From: Tannerella sp.
GTDB taxonomy: Bacteria > Bacteroidota > Bacteroidia > Bacteroidales > Tannerellaceae
DNA: 7,916 nt
NCBI GenBank assembly: GCA_031277235.1
Contig: JAITMT010000517.1
Coordinates: 1 to 7,916, forward strand
Reading direction: 5' to 3'
The position numbers and the translations under genes are program-made. Shown here one piece after another: positions 1-6,366 of the stretch. Below the pieces are notes generated by a model, which was not told the DNA's origin, did not search any database, and was given only the letters and a program-made list of their open reading frames with translations. Every line of letters begins with the position of its first letter. The stretch's first letter is position 1.

Positions 1-959
1 AAATCGAATGCGGAAAGTTCCTGTGCAACAAGGCGAAATACTTTTTTTAATTTTGGAAAATTACGACTGTCATTGACCCAATAGAAAAAGTCATTATCAA
101 CAAAATTAACAATGTTAAACATTTGAAAAGCACTGCCATTCAGTATGTTTAGCATTTCCTGCTCTTCAATGTAATCGTCATTGGAAACTACTGAATAAGC
201 GAGCATTTTTGAGAAAACGCTCAAATAAGTATGTATCAGAAAAACATCTTCCCGTTTGTCAAATTGCCCGTAGGCAATACTGAGAAACTTATGCCATTGC
301 TCAAAAGATACCTGGGTTTCGCCGTACTTTTTGGAATCGTTAAACCAATGATTTAATTCCCGAAAAGATTCAATAAATACATTGCTCTGAAAACCAAATG
401 CTTGCTCTATTATTTTCAATGTAGCACGCTGTTTTGTTTCGCGAAAAAGAAAACGGTCAAGCCAATAGTAAAAATCTTCAGTATTATTTTCGGTCAAAGT
501 AAAAGAAAAATCGGTTTCGTTAAGAATAAGTTCATGTTCCTGCAGTTTTTCAAGTTTATCAATACAGGAAATATCGGGTACAAGAATTTTCCATGTGATA
601 AAATCGGAAGCAATAAGTGTAAAGTCAAATCCTTCGCCTGAACGCATTTTACCCAACATATAACCAGCCAACCGCTCTTTTGCATGTGCATAGGTTATCT
701 GTAAATCATTCTCAAATTCAATGATTATATTGTTGTATAGCGTGTCGGCTCTGCCTTTGTGAAGTTTGTCTTTACGCGGGATATTCAGCACGGTTGCTTC
801 TGCTCCAAGCGTAATCTTATCTATAATTTTCTGAATTTCAATATTTCCAAAGTAAAGACGGTTTAAAAGGTCTTTAAACGCCTCCTTTTTAGTCAATTCT
901 TTATTTGCAGATTTGACTTTCCGGTAATATTGTTGGATAAATTTGATTTTATCACTCAT
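1..959 (-). CDS. Probable type IIG-like restriction-modification enzyme, N-terminal part (3' end beyond window)
   Basis: An uninterrupted reading frame of 319 codons starts at the ATG at 959-957 (MSDKIKFIQQYY...) and leaves the window without a stop. Residues 69-100 look like a PD-(D/E)XK nuclease core: GRAD with D72, then IIIEFEND with E81 and E83, then A91, K94, L97 and Y100 on the following helix. Residues 243-295 (HTYLSVFSKMLAY, later ILNGSAF and NFVDNDFFYWV) resemble the linker before the methylase domain in large Eco57I/type IIG-like enzymes. That is from memory of the family. The methylase motifs (NPPY and others) would lie beyond the window, so the cleavage-plus-methylation role is inferred. 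Two sampled 60-nt stretches are about 28% and 35% GC, lower than the genes upstream, as is common for acquired defence genes. It has its own promoter at 993-1025 and no Shine-Dalgarno. It could instead be a stand-alone nuclease-like protein. Confidence 0.72.
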   Translation of the reverse strand, partial: MSDKIKFIQQYYRKVKSANKELTKKEAFKDLLNRLYFGNIEIQKIIDKITLGAEATVLNIPRKDKLHKGRADTLYNNIIIEFENDLQITYAHAKERLAGYMLGKMRSGEGFDFTLIASDFITWKILVPDISCIDKLEKLQEHELILNETDFSFTLTENNTEDFYYWLDRFLFRETKQRATLKIIEQAFGFQSNVFIESFRELNHWFNDSKKYGETQVSFEQWHKFLSIAYGQFDKREDVFLIHTYLSVFSKMLAYSVVSNDDYIEEQEMLNILNGSAFQMFNIVNFVDNDFFYWVNDSRNFPKLKKVFRLVAQELSAFD

Positions 960-992
960 ATTTCTGGGTTGAATTGTATTCTTTATCTTTTG

Positions 993-1025
993 CAAAGGTA
1001 CAACTTTTTCCGGAATATTACACAA
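993..1025 (-). promoter_or_regulatory. Bacteroidetes-type promoter (-33 TTG / -7 TAnnTTTG) for the restriction-like gene
   Basis: Read on the minus strand, TACCTTTG at 1000-993 fits the Bacteroidetes -7 consensus TAnnTTTG. TTG at 1025-1023 lies 22 nt upstream, at the edge of the usual range for the -33 element. Transcription would begin near 986-988, giving a leader of roughly 28 nt before the ATG at 959. Both boxes are seen directly; activity is inferred. Confidence 0.7.
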
Positions 1026-1040
1026 TTTTTCGATACACGT

Positions 1041-1146
1041 ACGATTATAGGGATAGATATAGCCCCTGACAGGTTGGAACTTGCCAGAGAACTCGGCGAA
1101 ACACAGCAACGAAACGGACGCCGTTGCCGAAATAAAGCGAATTTAC
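1041..1146 (+). pseudogene. Remnant of a zinc-type alcohol dehydrogenase (MDR family), frameshifted
   Basis: One forward frame (1041-1097) reads TIIGIDIAPDRLELARELG. This matches the second beta strand and following helix of the NAD-binding Rossmann fold in medium-chain (zinc) alcohol dehydrogenases, where the pattern is close to GAxTIIAVDIxxxRLELAKELGAT. From about 1096 the next frame continues with AKHSNETDAVAEIKRI, which fits the family segment after that motif (xxINxxETDxVAxIKxIT), although a few residues are missing at the join. After about 1146 neither frame resembles the family and both soon stop. Only some 35 of about 350 residues survive, with a frame change inside, so this is a decayed fragment. 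Lines through it reach about 55% GC against roughly 35% just below. The identification is from memory of the motif, not from a search. Confidence 0.6.
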
Positions 1147-1170
1147 CGGTCTATTTCCGTCGTGTTTCGT

Positions 1171-2496
1171 TTATAAAAGCGTAGAAGGCGATGATGATTT
1201 TATAAAAATCAAATAATCGAAATCATCTATAATTTTCCTTTCGTAAAACTCATTTTGCATGCCTCCCAGAGCGCCTACACTTCTAAAGTCCAATTGTCCT
1301 GTCAGCCATTCAAGTTCTTTGGGATTGTCCGCTTTAATTTGCTTCAAGTCAAGAATAAAAATCGGTTCTTTCAGTTGTTCAAGTAAATATTCCAATGTCC
1401 CCGGATATGCCTGTTGAGCCTCATACGAAGTAAGACCCTTGCTTCCTGTTGCCGTGTAACTGCCGTCAAAGAAAGAAAATCCAAAAGTAACATATTCGTT
1501 TCCAAGTCTTTTCGCAAGATGGTCGCCCATCATTTGATTGGTTTTCTGGATATGTGCATTATGTGCCCAAATAACAAGTTTTGAATCGGGATTGTTGTCT
1601 TTGATCCACAGGAAATTTTCAGCCATGCACTTGTCGCGCCATTGAGAATTATTCATCTCCAAATATTGCTTGATGACGGTAATGTTTTGCTTCAGCCAGT
1701 TTTTTTTATCCGTTGGGAATGAAGAGGTTTCTATGCCGCTATTTACGGACATAATCAGGGAATCAATTGTTTTTGCTTCATTGTAGGCAAGAGAAATCAT
1801 TCCCCTGTTTTGTTGAGAACGGTTTCGTATTCCGTCAAGTATTTTTTGCAACTCGTTAATTTGATCTGAAACTTCTTTTTTCTCCTGAAAAGCATCAAGA
1901 AGTTCATTGATTGATCCCGAATAATATTGCATGTCAAAACCTGTGAACTCAATGCGTTGCTTGGGTTGATTAAATTTCCGCATCCATTCCACCATGTTCA
2001 ATACTTCCTCCGTGCGCCATGTCCAGAAATACATGCCTGCAATCAGTTTTTTCGGATCGCCTTCTCCGCGTATGGCGTAGTCGCTAACTTTATACGCTTC
2101 AGGCATATTTGCTTCGATGGAAAAGATGTCAAATCCTTTATTATCAGCCAGATACCGGATGATTCGATTTTTCATCTTGAAAATTTCACTCGAGCCGTGA
2201 GTAACCTCTCCCAATGCAACCACCTTACTGTTACCGACGAATTGATCAAGTATTTTGAGGTCTTTCGTGTCGCCGCCATCGGGTTCGTAAGTTCTCAACG
2301 GATAGATGTATTTCTTGAGCGCAGCAATCTCGTTTTGCGAAAGTAAAGAAATGCGAAAGCCTTCTCCACCCGAGTACCAGATTTTAGGTGTGGAAGCGCC
2401 GTAGTTTCTGGCTTCAAAGTCTAAATTCAAACTTCTTTGTGCAAAGCCGGCAATGCTGCACAAAATAAAAAATAAAATGTTAAAAATCCGTTTCAT
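1171..2496 (-). CDS. Secreted erythromycin esterase-family hydrolase
   Basis: This 441-residue protein belongs to the erythromycin esterase family, whose characterised members (EreA/EreB) hydrolyse the macrolactone ring. Many Bacteroidetes homologues have no proven substrate, so resistance should not be assumed. Residues 1-20 (MKRIFNILFFILCSIAGFAQ) form a signal peptide, pointing to the periplasm or outside. Family motifs seen are VALGEVTHG at 93-101 (E97, H100), KNRIIRYL at 109-116, FSIEANMPEA at 125-134 (E128), AGMYFWTWRTEEV at 153-165, TGFDMQ at 185-190, SQWRDKCMAENF at 284-295 and IWAHNAHI at 309-316 (H312, H315). The expected active-site residues are therefore present. The NLDFE segment at 24-28 recalls a beta-sandwich domain placed before the catalytic domain in longer relatives; here most of it is missing. 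It is the last gene of the operon, 27 nt after DUF1801. No Shine-Dalgarno is seen. Confidence 0.9.
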   Translation of the reverse strand: MKRIFNILFFILCSIAGFAQRSLNLDFEARNYGASTPKIWYSGGEGFRISLLSQNEIAALKKYIYPLRTYEPDGGDTKDLKILDQFVGNSKVVALGEVTHGSSEIFKMKNRIIRYLADNKGFDIFSIEANMPEAYKVSDYAIRGEGDPKKLIAGMYFWTWRTEEVLNMVEWMRKFNQPKQRIEFTGFDMQYYSGSINELLDAFQEKKEVSDQINELQKILDGIRNRSQQNRGMISLAYNEAKTIDSLIMSVNSGIETSSFPTDKKNWLKQNITVIKQYLEMNNSQWRDKCMAENFLWIKDNNPDSKLVIWAHNAHIQKTNQMMGDHLAKRLGNEYVTFGFSFFDGSYTATGSKGLTSYEAQQAYPGTLEYLLEQLKEPIFILDLKQIKADNPKELEWLTGQLDFRSVGALGGMQNEFYERKIIDDFDYLIFIKSSSPSTLL

Positions 2497-2523
2497 ATTG
2501 CTGATTATTTATGATTTATATTG

Positions 2524-2946
2524 TTAACTTTTCCTTTTTTCGGAACCAATCGCCGCTACCCGAAAACGGGTAATATCGGCAATCAATTCATAGTCAACAG
2601 GTTTATCATACGGAAACTGGATGGCTCCCTTGGTGGTATGATACGCGGTCAATCGTTCGGCGAAAGGCGTGGGATTCAGGTCGCCGGGATAGACGCCGAC
2701 ATGTTTCTTGAAGGCGGCGAAATGAATGATGTTCCCGCCCTGCCAAAAGGTGGGCATACGCCATGAAATTTTCTCCACGGCGCCGGGCGCGGCGTCCCGA
2801 ATGGTTGCGCGGACTTTTTCCAAAAGCGGTCGAACCGCCTCCGGCTGCGCAGCGATGTATGCGTCAATGGTTGCGGGTGCGCTACCGCAGGAATGATCCT
2901 GATTGGCGTTTTTGAACTCCCGATTGCATGTTGGACATTTCCACAT
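2524..2946 (-). CDS. Zinc-finger plus DUF1801 (YdhG/frataxin-like iron chaperone) protein
   Basis: This 140-residue protein has two parts. Residues 1-21 hold a small probable zinc-binding motif with C4, C7, H18 and C20 (CPTC...DHSC), a module also attached to other small uncharacterised proteins. Residues 25-130 are a DUF1801 domain: TIDAYIAAQP, AVEKISWRMPTFWQGGNIIHFAAFKKHVGVYPG, then the family's C-terminal TKGAIQFPYDKPVDYELIADI. DUF1801 includes B. subtilis YdhG (Fra), a frataxin-like iron chaperone; a similar role here is inferred from the family only. The gene differs from its neighbours. Three 60-nt lines in it count 62-63% GC, and it is the only gene in the window with a strong Shine-Dalgarno. 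That suggests acquisition from an SD-using, GC-richer bacterium. It sits 29 nt after the DUF1697 gene and 27 nt before the esterase gene. Confidence 0.88.
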   Translation of the reverse strand: MWKCPTCNREFKNANQDHSCGSAPATIDAYIAAQPEAVRPLLEKVRATIRDAAPGAVEKISWRMPTFWQGGNIIHFAAFKKHVGVYPGDLNPTPFAERLTAYHTTKGAIQFPYDKPVDYELIADITRFRVAAIGSEKRKS

Positions 2947-2954
2947 GATTGTTT

Positions 2955-2960
2955 CCTCCT
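2955..2960 (-). promoter_or_regulatory. Canonical Shine-Dalgarno AGGAGG of the DUF1801 gene
   Basis: The minus strand reads AAAGGAGGAAACAATCATG. AGGAGG lies 8 nt before the ATG at 2946-2944, which fixes this start. None of the other starts whose upstream region is visible (959, 2496, 3524, 5007, 5424, 6362, 7206) has a comparable site. Their upstream regions are A/T-rich, as usual in Bacteroidetes. Confidence 0.8.
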
Positions 2961-2975
2961 TTTTCTTAATAGTTA

Positions 2976-3524
2976 TTAACCAGTATTTTTCGCTATTTCC
3001 AGCAGTTTATTGGCTGTTTTCCAGTTCCTTGTTGTTGCTCCGACTTTCAACTTTTTTTCCAACAAACTGTTATTCAGTTTGGTATTTCCGTAACCGTTGG
3101 GACAATACAGATAAACTGCGTGTCCGTCAATCACGATTTCTTCTCCGTCCGATTTTTTGGCTTCAATCGCCTCAATATCATATTGTTCAGGCGTTGAAGA
3201 CAGGAAAGTAACATGTAAAAAACCGGGATCTTTATTCAAATCTTTTGCAAACGGATTATTATCAATGATTTCTTGCAGACTGTCAACGGTCAGGACGATG
3301 ACGGGCACGTCAAAACCGAAAACCGTTTTGATTTGGTTGGATATTTCCTTTTCCAGTTTTTCCGGCTGGGCATTCGCAACGTTGAAAACGATATTTCCGC
3401 TTTGTATATAAGTCGTTATATGACTATATCCCAAGTCTTTATACATTTTTTGTAGAGCGTCCATCTTGATAATATTCTGTCCGCTCACGTTAATTCCCCT
3501 CAAAATCGAAATGCAGGCTGTCAT
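2976..3524 (-). CDS. DUF1697 domain protein
   Basis: This 182-residue protein spans the whole DUF1697 family length. Signature segments are ISILRGINVSGQNIIKMDAL at 5-24, THITTYIQSGNIVF-like sequence at 35-47, the PFAK segment at 91-94, FLHVTFLSSTP at 102-112, and the C-terminal VYLYCPNGYGNTKLNN followed by LKVGATTRNWKTANKL at 137-174. The family is widespread and cytoplasmic. To my knowledge it has no established biochemical function, so none is assigned. No signal peptide or membrane segment is seen. Its ATG begins one nucleotide after the creD TAA, so the two are almost certainly co-transcribed and probably translationally coupled. It ends with tandem TAA TAA stops. No Shine-Dalgarno is visible. 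The family call is confident; the function is open. Confidence 0.9.
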   Translation of the reverse strand: MTACISILRGINVSGQNIIKMDALQKMYKDLGYSHITTYIQSGNIVFNVANAQPEKLEKEISNQIKTVFGFDVPVIVLTVDSLQEIIDNNPFAKDLNKDPGFLHVTFLSSTPEQYDIEAIEAKKSDGEEIVIDGHAVYLYCPNGYGNTKLNNSLLEKKLKVGATTRNWKTANKLLEIAKNTG

Positions 3525-3525
3525 T

Positions 3526-5007
3526 TTATTCTGCGGGTTTTCCCAACTTTATTTTGTTCGACATAAACATGATAACTCCCAGAATTACAAACAGGAAGAT
3601 GCTGCCGAAGAGCAGGGCGTAATCTTCAATCTGCAAAATGATATACAGGAAAGCGTAGAGTATCAGCATAATACCGGCGAGAATGAAGGTCGCCGATTTC
3701 TGTTTGATCAGCGAATGGAAGTAAACCGTTATCATCGAGACCGTTACGGCGCCTGCAATCAAATACGCCCAGCCGAAACCGATTTGCTCCGAAAGCGAAA
3801 GTAACAGGCTGTAAAACAGTATCAAAGCAATGCCAACGAGCAGGTACTGGAAAAACTGTATCGGTTTTTTGGTGAAAATTTCCACGAAAAAGAAAACGAT
3901 GAATGTCAGGGCAATAAACATCAGCGCGTATTTTGCCGAACGCATGTTTTGCTGGTAGTGGTCAACGGTTTCAATCAGATTTACGCCGAAAGAATTGTCG
4001 CCCAGATTGCCCATACTGTTATCAGACCACATTTCGGGAATTTCGCGGTTGAAACTCAAAATATTCCACGAAGCGTTAAACTGCTCTTTATCAACGGTTG
4101 ACTCCGGCGAAAAACTGCCGATAAACGAAGGTGACTGCCATTGTCCGTCAACCGTAACGGCGGTGTGCTGCCCGATGGGGATGAAACTGATGGCGCTGCT
4201 GCCGTTCAGTTGCATGGTGCAGTCAAAATGCAAACTGTCCGCCATCATGCTGTCTTTCAAATTCACAATCAGCGTTTTACCCGAAACGCTTGTCGTGTAG
4301 GCATACGTATTTCGCGAGCCGTATTTAGTAACGTCTTCCGTCATCACATTTTCGGAAACGGAAAACAGATTTACCACGCCGACGGTTGTTTCGAGCACGT
4401 TGTTATTGACTTTAAAATCAGGATTTTGCGTTACGCCTCTCAAGTCGGTTATGCCAATCGCAATTTGCGCCCTGTCGAAATGGAGTTCGCTGTTGGCAAT
4501 GACCAGACCGGCGAGTTCGGAAAAATCGCCTTCAAAATGAATGTCGCTTTTGTAGAGAATGGCTTTGTAAATGCCGTAATGACGTTCTTCGGGCGTCAGC
4601 GACGCTTTGATTTTCAAGTCCTTGGGCGTAATATAAAGCGTATGTTCTTCATAATAAGTCTTTTTATCCTTGTCCAACAGCGTAGTAGTGTAAGGAATAA
4701 GCAACAACGGCGCGCACAGCGTTTGCGAAAGGCTCCATTTGTCGTTGATTTTCTGAATGGTTTCTCGGCTGCGTTCCTGCCGTTCCCTGATTAAATTCTG
4801 AATCATTGCGCCCGGAATGAGCAGGACCAGAATCAGAATAGCGATCGTAATTCCCTTAAATGTAAGGGATTGTGTAAATTTTGTTTTTGGAGTTTCCATA
4901 TCAACTTTATTTTTAGAATAATACATATAAATCAGTCGTGCGACAAAAAACAGTCCCACGCCTATTGCCAGCGCAATTATGAGCAGAATTAAAACGAACA
5001 TTTCCAT
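3526..5007 (-). CDS. creD: Inner membrane protein CreD
   Basis: This 493-residue protein is CreD, an envelope-integrity membrane protein. In Enterobacteria creD is controlled by the CreBC two-component system; no creBC is seen here. Hydrophobic segments lie at about 3-28 and 50-72. A soluble, presumably periplasmic region follows at about 75-355, then five helices at about 358-378, 386-406, 411-432, 438-459 and 462-483. The diagnostic region is SFGVNLIETVDHYQQNMRSAKY at 339-360, continuing through KKPIQFFQYLLVGIALILFYSLLLSLSEQ, the CreD counterpart of the HPxQYxLVGxALxxFY motif. The first hydrophobic segment is extra compared with E. coli CreD (about 450 residues). A start at M37 (ATG at 4899) would give 457 residues and remove it. 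I keep the 5007 start because it follows the upstream stop by 3 nt and the extension reads as a coherent helix. No Shine-Dalgarno marks either start. Confidence 0.93.
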   Translation of the reverse strand: MEMFVLILLIIALAIGVGLFFVARLIYMYYSKNKVDMETPKTKFTQSLTFKGITIAILILVLLIPGAMIQNLIRERQERSRETIQKINDKWSLSQTLCAPLLLIPYTTTLLDKDKKTYYEEHTLYITPKDLKIKASLTPEERHYGIYKAILYKSDIHFEGDFSELAGLVIANSELHFDRAQIAIGITDLRGVTQNPDFKVNNNVLETTVGVVNLFSVSENVMTEDVTKYGSRNTYAYTTSVSGKTLIVNLKDSMMADSLHFDCTMQLNGSSAISFIPIGQHTAVTVDGQWQSPSFIGSFSPESTVDKEQFNASWNILSFNREIPEMWSDNSMGNLGDNSFGVNLIETVDHYQQNMRSAKYALMFIALTFIVFFFVEIFTKKPIQFFQYLLVGIALILFYSLLLSLSEQIGFGWAYLIAGAVTVSMITVYFHSLIKQKSATFILAGIMLILYAFLYIILQIEDYALLFGSIFLFVILGVIMFMSNKIKLGKPAE

Positions 5008-5010
5008 ATT

Positions 5011-5424
5011 TTATTGCTGATTATTAACATTTTGTTCACCCGTTGCAGTTCTGAACGGAATCATCAGCAAAATTCCCACCGCCAGCCCCGACAGACACAG
5101 CAAAAGCCCGACCGCCAGAAGACGCAAAGCCTCTGCCGAACCGGGGTTGGGAAATTCAGAATATTCGTCGAAAACGGCAAATATCAAATAGAAAAAAACA
5201 AGCGCACAAATCGCGCCGATTGTTGCACTGATCCAGTATTTCCGCATGTACAGATTGAGTATCACAATGGTGGAAATCGCGATGACAATCATGGCGCCGG
5301 GCGTGAATCCCGATCCTGACTTGCCAAAAAGAACGCCATAAACATATCCCAAGCCGAATATGCCGAAAAACAGCGCCGGCAAAACTTTTGTCAGAAAAAA
5401 CCGGGATTTCAAAAACTTTTTCAT
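5011..5424 (-). CDS. Small four-helix membrane protein of unknown function, upstream of creD
   Basis: I do not recognise this 137-residue protein. It starts MKKFLKSRFF, with a basic N-terminus. Four hydrophobic segments lie at about 12-32, 43-59, 64-84 and 101-123, and the tail is short and polar (QNVNNQQ). A short acidic stretch (FDEYSEFPNP) separates the third and fourth helices. It ends 3 nt before the creD start and is the first gene of that operon, so a role with CreD in the inner membrane is plausible but only inferred from position. The start at 5424 is the first ATG of the frame and is followed at once by the basic residues and first helix. No Shine-Dalgarno is visible, and no clear TAnnTTTG box was found just upstream. 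Confidence 0.82.
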   Translation of the reverse strand: MKKFLKSRFFLTKVLPALFFGIFGLGYVYGVLFGKSGSGFTPGAMIVIAISTIVILNLYMRKYWISATIGAICALVFFYLIFAVFDEYSEFPNPGSAEALRLLAVGLLLCLSGLAVGILLMIPFRTATGEQNVNNQQ

Positions 5425-5548
5425 GAGCGACTGATTTTTTTTAATTCAATGCCTTTATAACGCGGAAAATTGGTTAATATTATATTTTGTCGAATCGTCG
5501 GTGATGATTTTTATGCATGTTGAACATTACATCTAAAATGATCGGTTT

Positions 5549-5661
5549 CCCGTTAGGGATGCGTCGCCCGGTAGAAGGTTTAGCAGCCCCGGGATGCATT
5601 CCGTACGGAATGCAAACGACACCGGGATATATTTTCTACCGAGCGAGGCAATCCTGACGGA
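5549..5661. repeat. Nested palindromic intergenic element
   Basis: Two arms, 5553-5576 and 5634-5657, are inverted copies matching at 18 of 24 positions. The inner eight (CGGTAGAA / TTCTACCG) match perfectly. In the plus-strand transcript three of the six differences would be tolerated (G-U pairs), leaving three mismatches in 24. The centre holds a perfect 20-bp palindrome, TGCATTCCGTACGGAATGCA, at 5595-5614. It is flanked by CCCGG (5588-5592) and CCGGG (5622-5626), which can also pair. Short extra hairpins sit at the edges: TCCC-GTTA-GGGA at 5548-5559 and CAATCC-TGAC-GGATTG at 5649-5664. The architecture is that of a dispersed REP/BIME-like intergenic repeat, and I have the impression that similar sequences recur in Bacteroidales genomes, but copy number cannot be judged here. 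It starts 57 nt downstream of the lipoprotein stop and could also act as an RNA hairpin. Confidence 0.8.
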
Positions 5662-5686
5662 TTGACAAACTTGGGTATTACATTAG
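5654..5686 (+). repeat. Direct repeat copy 1 (about 32 bp), at the edge of the palindromic element
   Basis: The segment starts CTGACGGATTGACAAA, continues with a near-identical TTGGGTATTACAT core and ends in AGA. It matches 6425-6456 with two substitutions and one single-base indel. This copy overlaps the outer arm of the palindromic element. Confidence 0.85.
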
Positions 5687-5717
5687 AGCATTCATTTGAA
5701 AACCTCTGTAGAATTGC

Positions 5718-6362
5718 TTATTTCGTTTCAATGACGGCATAAATATTCCCTCTCCAGTACATTTTTTCGCTGTGGTGAAATTCAAAATCAAACGTGGCTT
5801 TCAGGATTCCTTCATTCCATGATTTTTTGTCAATGACCATTTCTCCTCCCGTACAGTTGTATATTTTCGTACCGGAATCTCTGCTTATGCCGGTTACAAC
5901 GATGGTCGGCAAAACAGTATTCCGGCTGATCATCAGGTTCAAACTGCTGTGTGTCGCCGCATTGTTTTGCGTGAAACAGACGATTGTGTCCCTGCTTATT
6001 CTTTCCGCCATCATGTAATCCGTGCCTGCCCATTCGTCAGTTTGGGCTTCGGATTTCAGGGAATGGTAAAGGTGCGTTGTGTCAATGAATTGATAAAAGG
6101 ATTCCAGTGAATCTTCATGAATTTTTCCGTATTCGTCTTTCATTTCGTCTGTTTCCGGAGGACAAAGCCCGTCACAACTCAACTGCCCAAATTCATTCCG
6201 GTAAACGCCTTCGGGATATGACCAGTTATCTTTGAAGGAGAAGTCTCCGGTCAGATTTTCAACCCATTGCAATGGGATTTCTCCCGGATTCGGTTTCTTT
6301 CCGCCGGTCATTCCTGCACAGGAAGTCAGAAAAATGGATAGTACATATATTAGTTGTCTCAT
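5718..6362 (-). CDS. Predicted lipoprotein of unknown function
   Basis: This 214-residue protein starts MRQLIYVLSIFLTSCAG. The basic-hydrophobic leader and the lipobox LTSC predict cleavage before C15, which would become lipidated, so it is a membrane-anchored lipoprotein facing the periplasm or cell surface. The mature part is polar, with several cysteines (about residues 63, 67, 124 and 164), DTIVCFTQNNAATHSSLNLMISR in the middle and a strand-rich end (KATFDFEFHHSEKMYWRGNIYAVIETK). I recognise no catalytic motif and assign no function. The frame can be extended to a TTG at 6377, but that would run through the -7 promoter box at 6367-6374, and the ATG at 6362 gives a perfect lipoprotein signal. 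It stands alone between two intergenic regions, each holding a copy of the same 32-bp repeat. Confidence 0.85.
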   Translation of the reverse strand: MRQLIYVLSIFLTSCAGMTGGKKPNPGEIPLQWVENLTGDFSFKDNWSYPEGVYRNEFGQLSCDGLCPPETDEMKDEYGKIHEDSLESFYQFIDTTHLYHSLKSEAQTDEWAGTDYMMAERISRDTIVCFTQNNAATHSSLNLMISRNTVLPTIVVTGISRDSGTKIYNCTGGEMVIDKKSWNEGILKATFDFEFHHSEKMYWRGNIYAVIETK

Positions 6363-6366
6363 TGGG

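Larger units (their letters stand above)
5425..5717. other. 293-nt intergenic region: operon leader plus palindromic repeat element
   Basis: This is the longest gene-free stretch. Its lower-coordinate part (5425-5520) should contain the promoter of the creD operon on the minus strand, but I could not find a convincing TAnnTTTG with a -33 box there. The middle is filled by the palindromic element described separately. The part next to the lipoprotein gene carries one copy of the 32-bp direct repeat. No RNA gene or short coding frame with family resemblance was seen. Confidence 0.7.

Noticed and set aside
402..641. 79-codon forward open frame
   Set aside because: It is antisense to the continuous restriction-like frame on the minus strand and has a low-complexity product rich in K and F.
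930..1184. 84-codon forward open frame as a small gene
   Set aside because: It spans the restriction-gene promoter and start. Only its middle resembles a protein family, and that resemblance changes frame at 1096, so it is scored as a pseudogene fragment instead.
4141..4794. 217-codon forward open frame
   Set aside because: It lies fully antisense to creD, which has clear family motifs. The product is basic and without recognisable pattern, consistent with a shadow frame.
2497..5030. Shared 13-mer AATAATCAGCAAT (minus strand) upstream of both the esterase and creD starts
   Set aside because: In the creD case it is the coding end of the preceding gene (NNQQ and stop). With only two copies in AT-rich sequence, chance is the simpler explanation.
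5549..5661. Palindromic element as an intrinsic terminator of the lipoprotein gene
   Set aside because: No run of T follows the dyad on the minus strand. A processing or attenuating role remains possible, but a classic terminator is not supported.
5663..5690. TTGACA in the direct repeat as a sigma-70 style forward promoter
   Set aside because: There is no -10 box at proper spacing and no forward gene downstream, and Bacteroidetes promoters use a different consensus.
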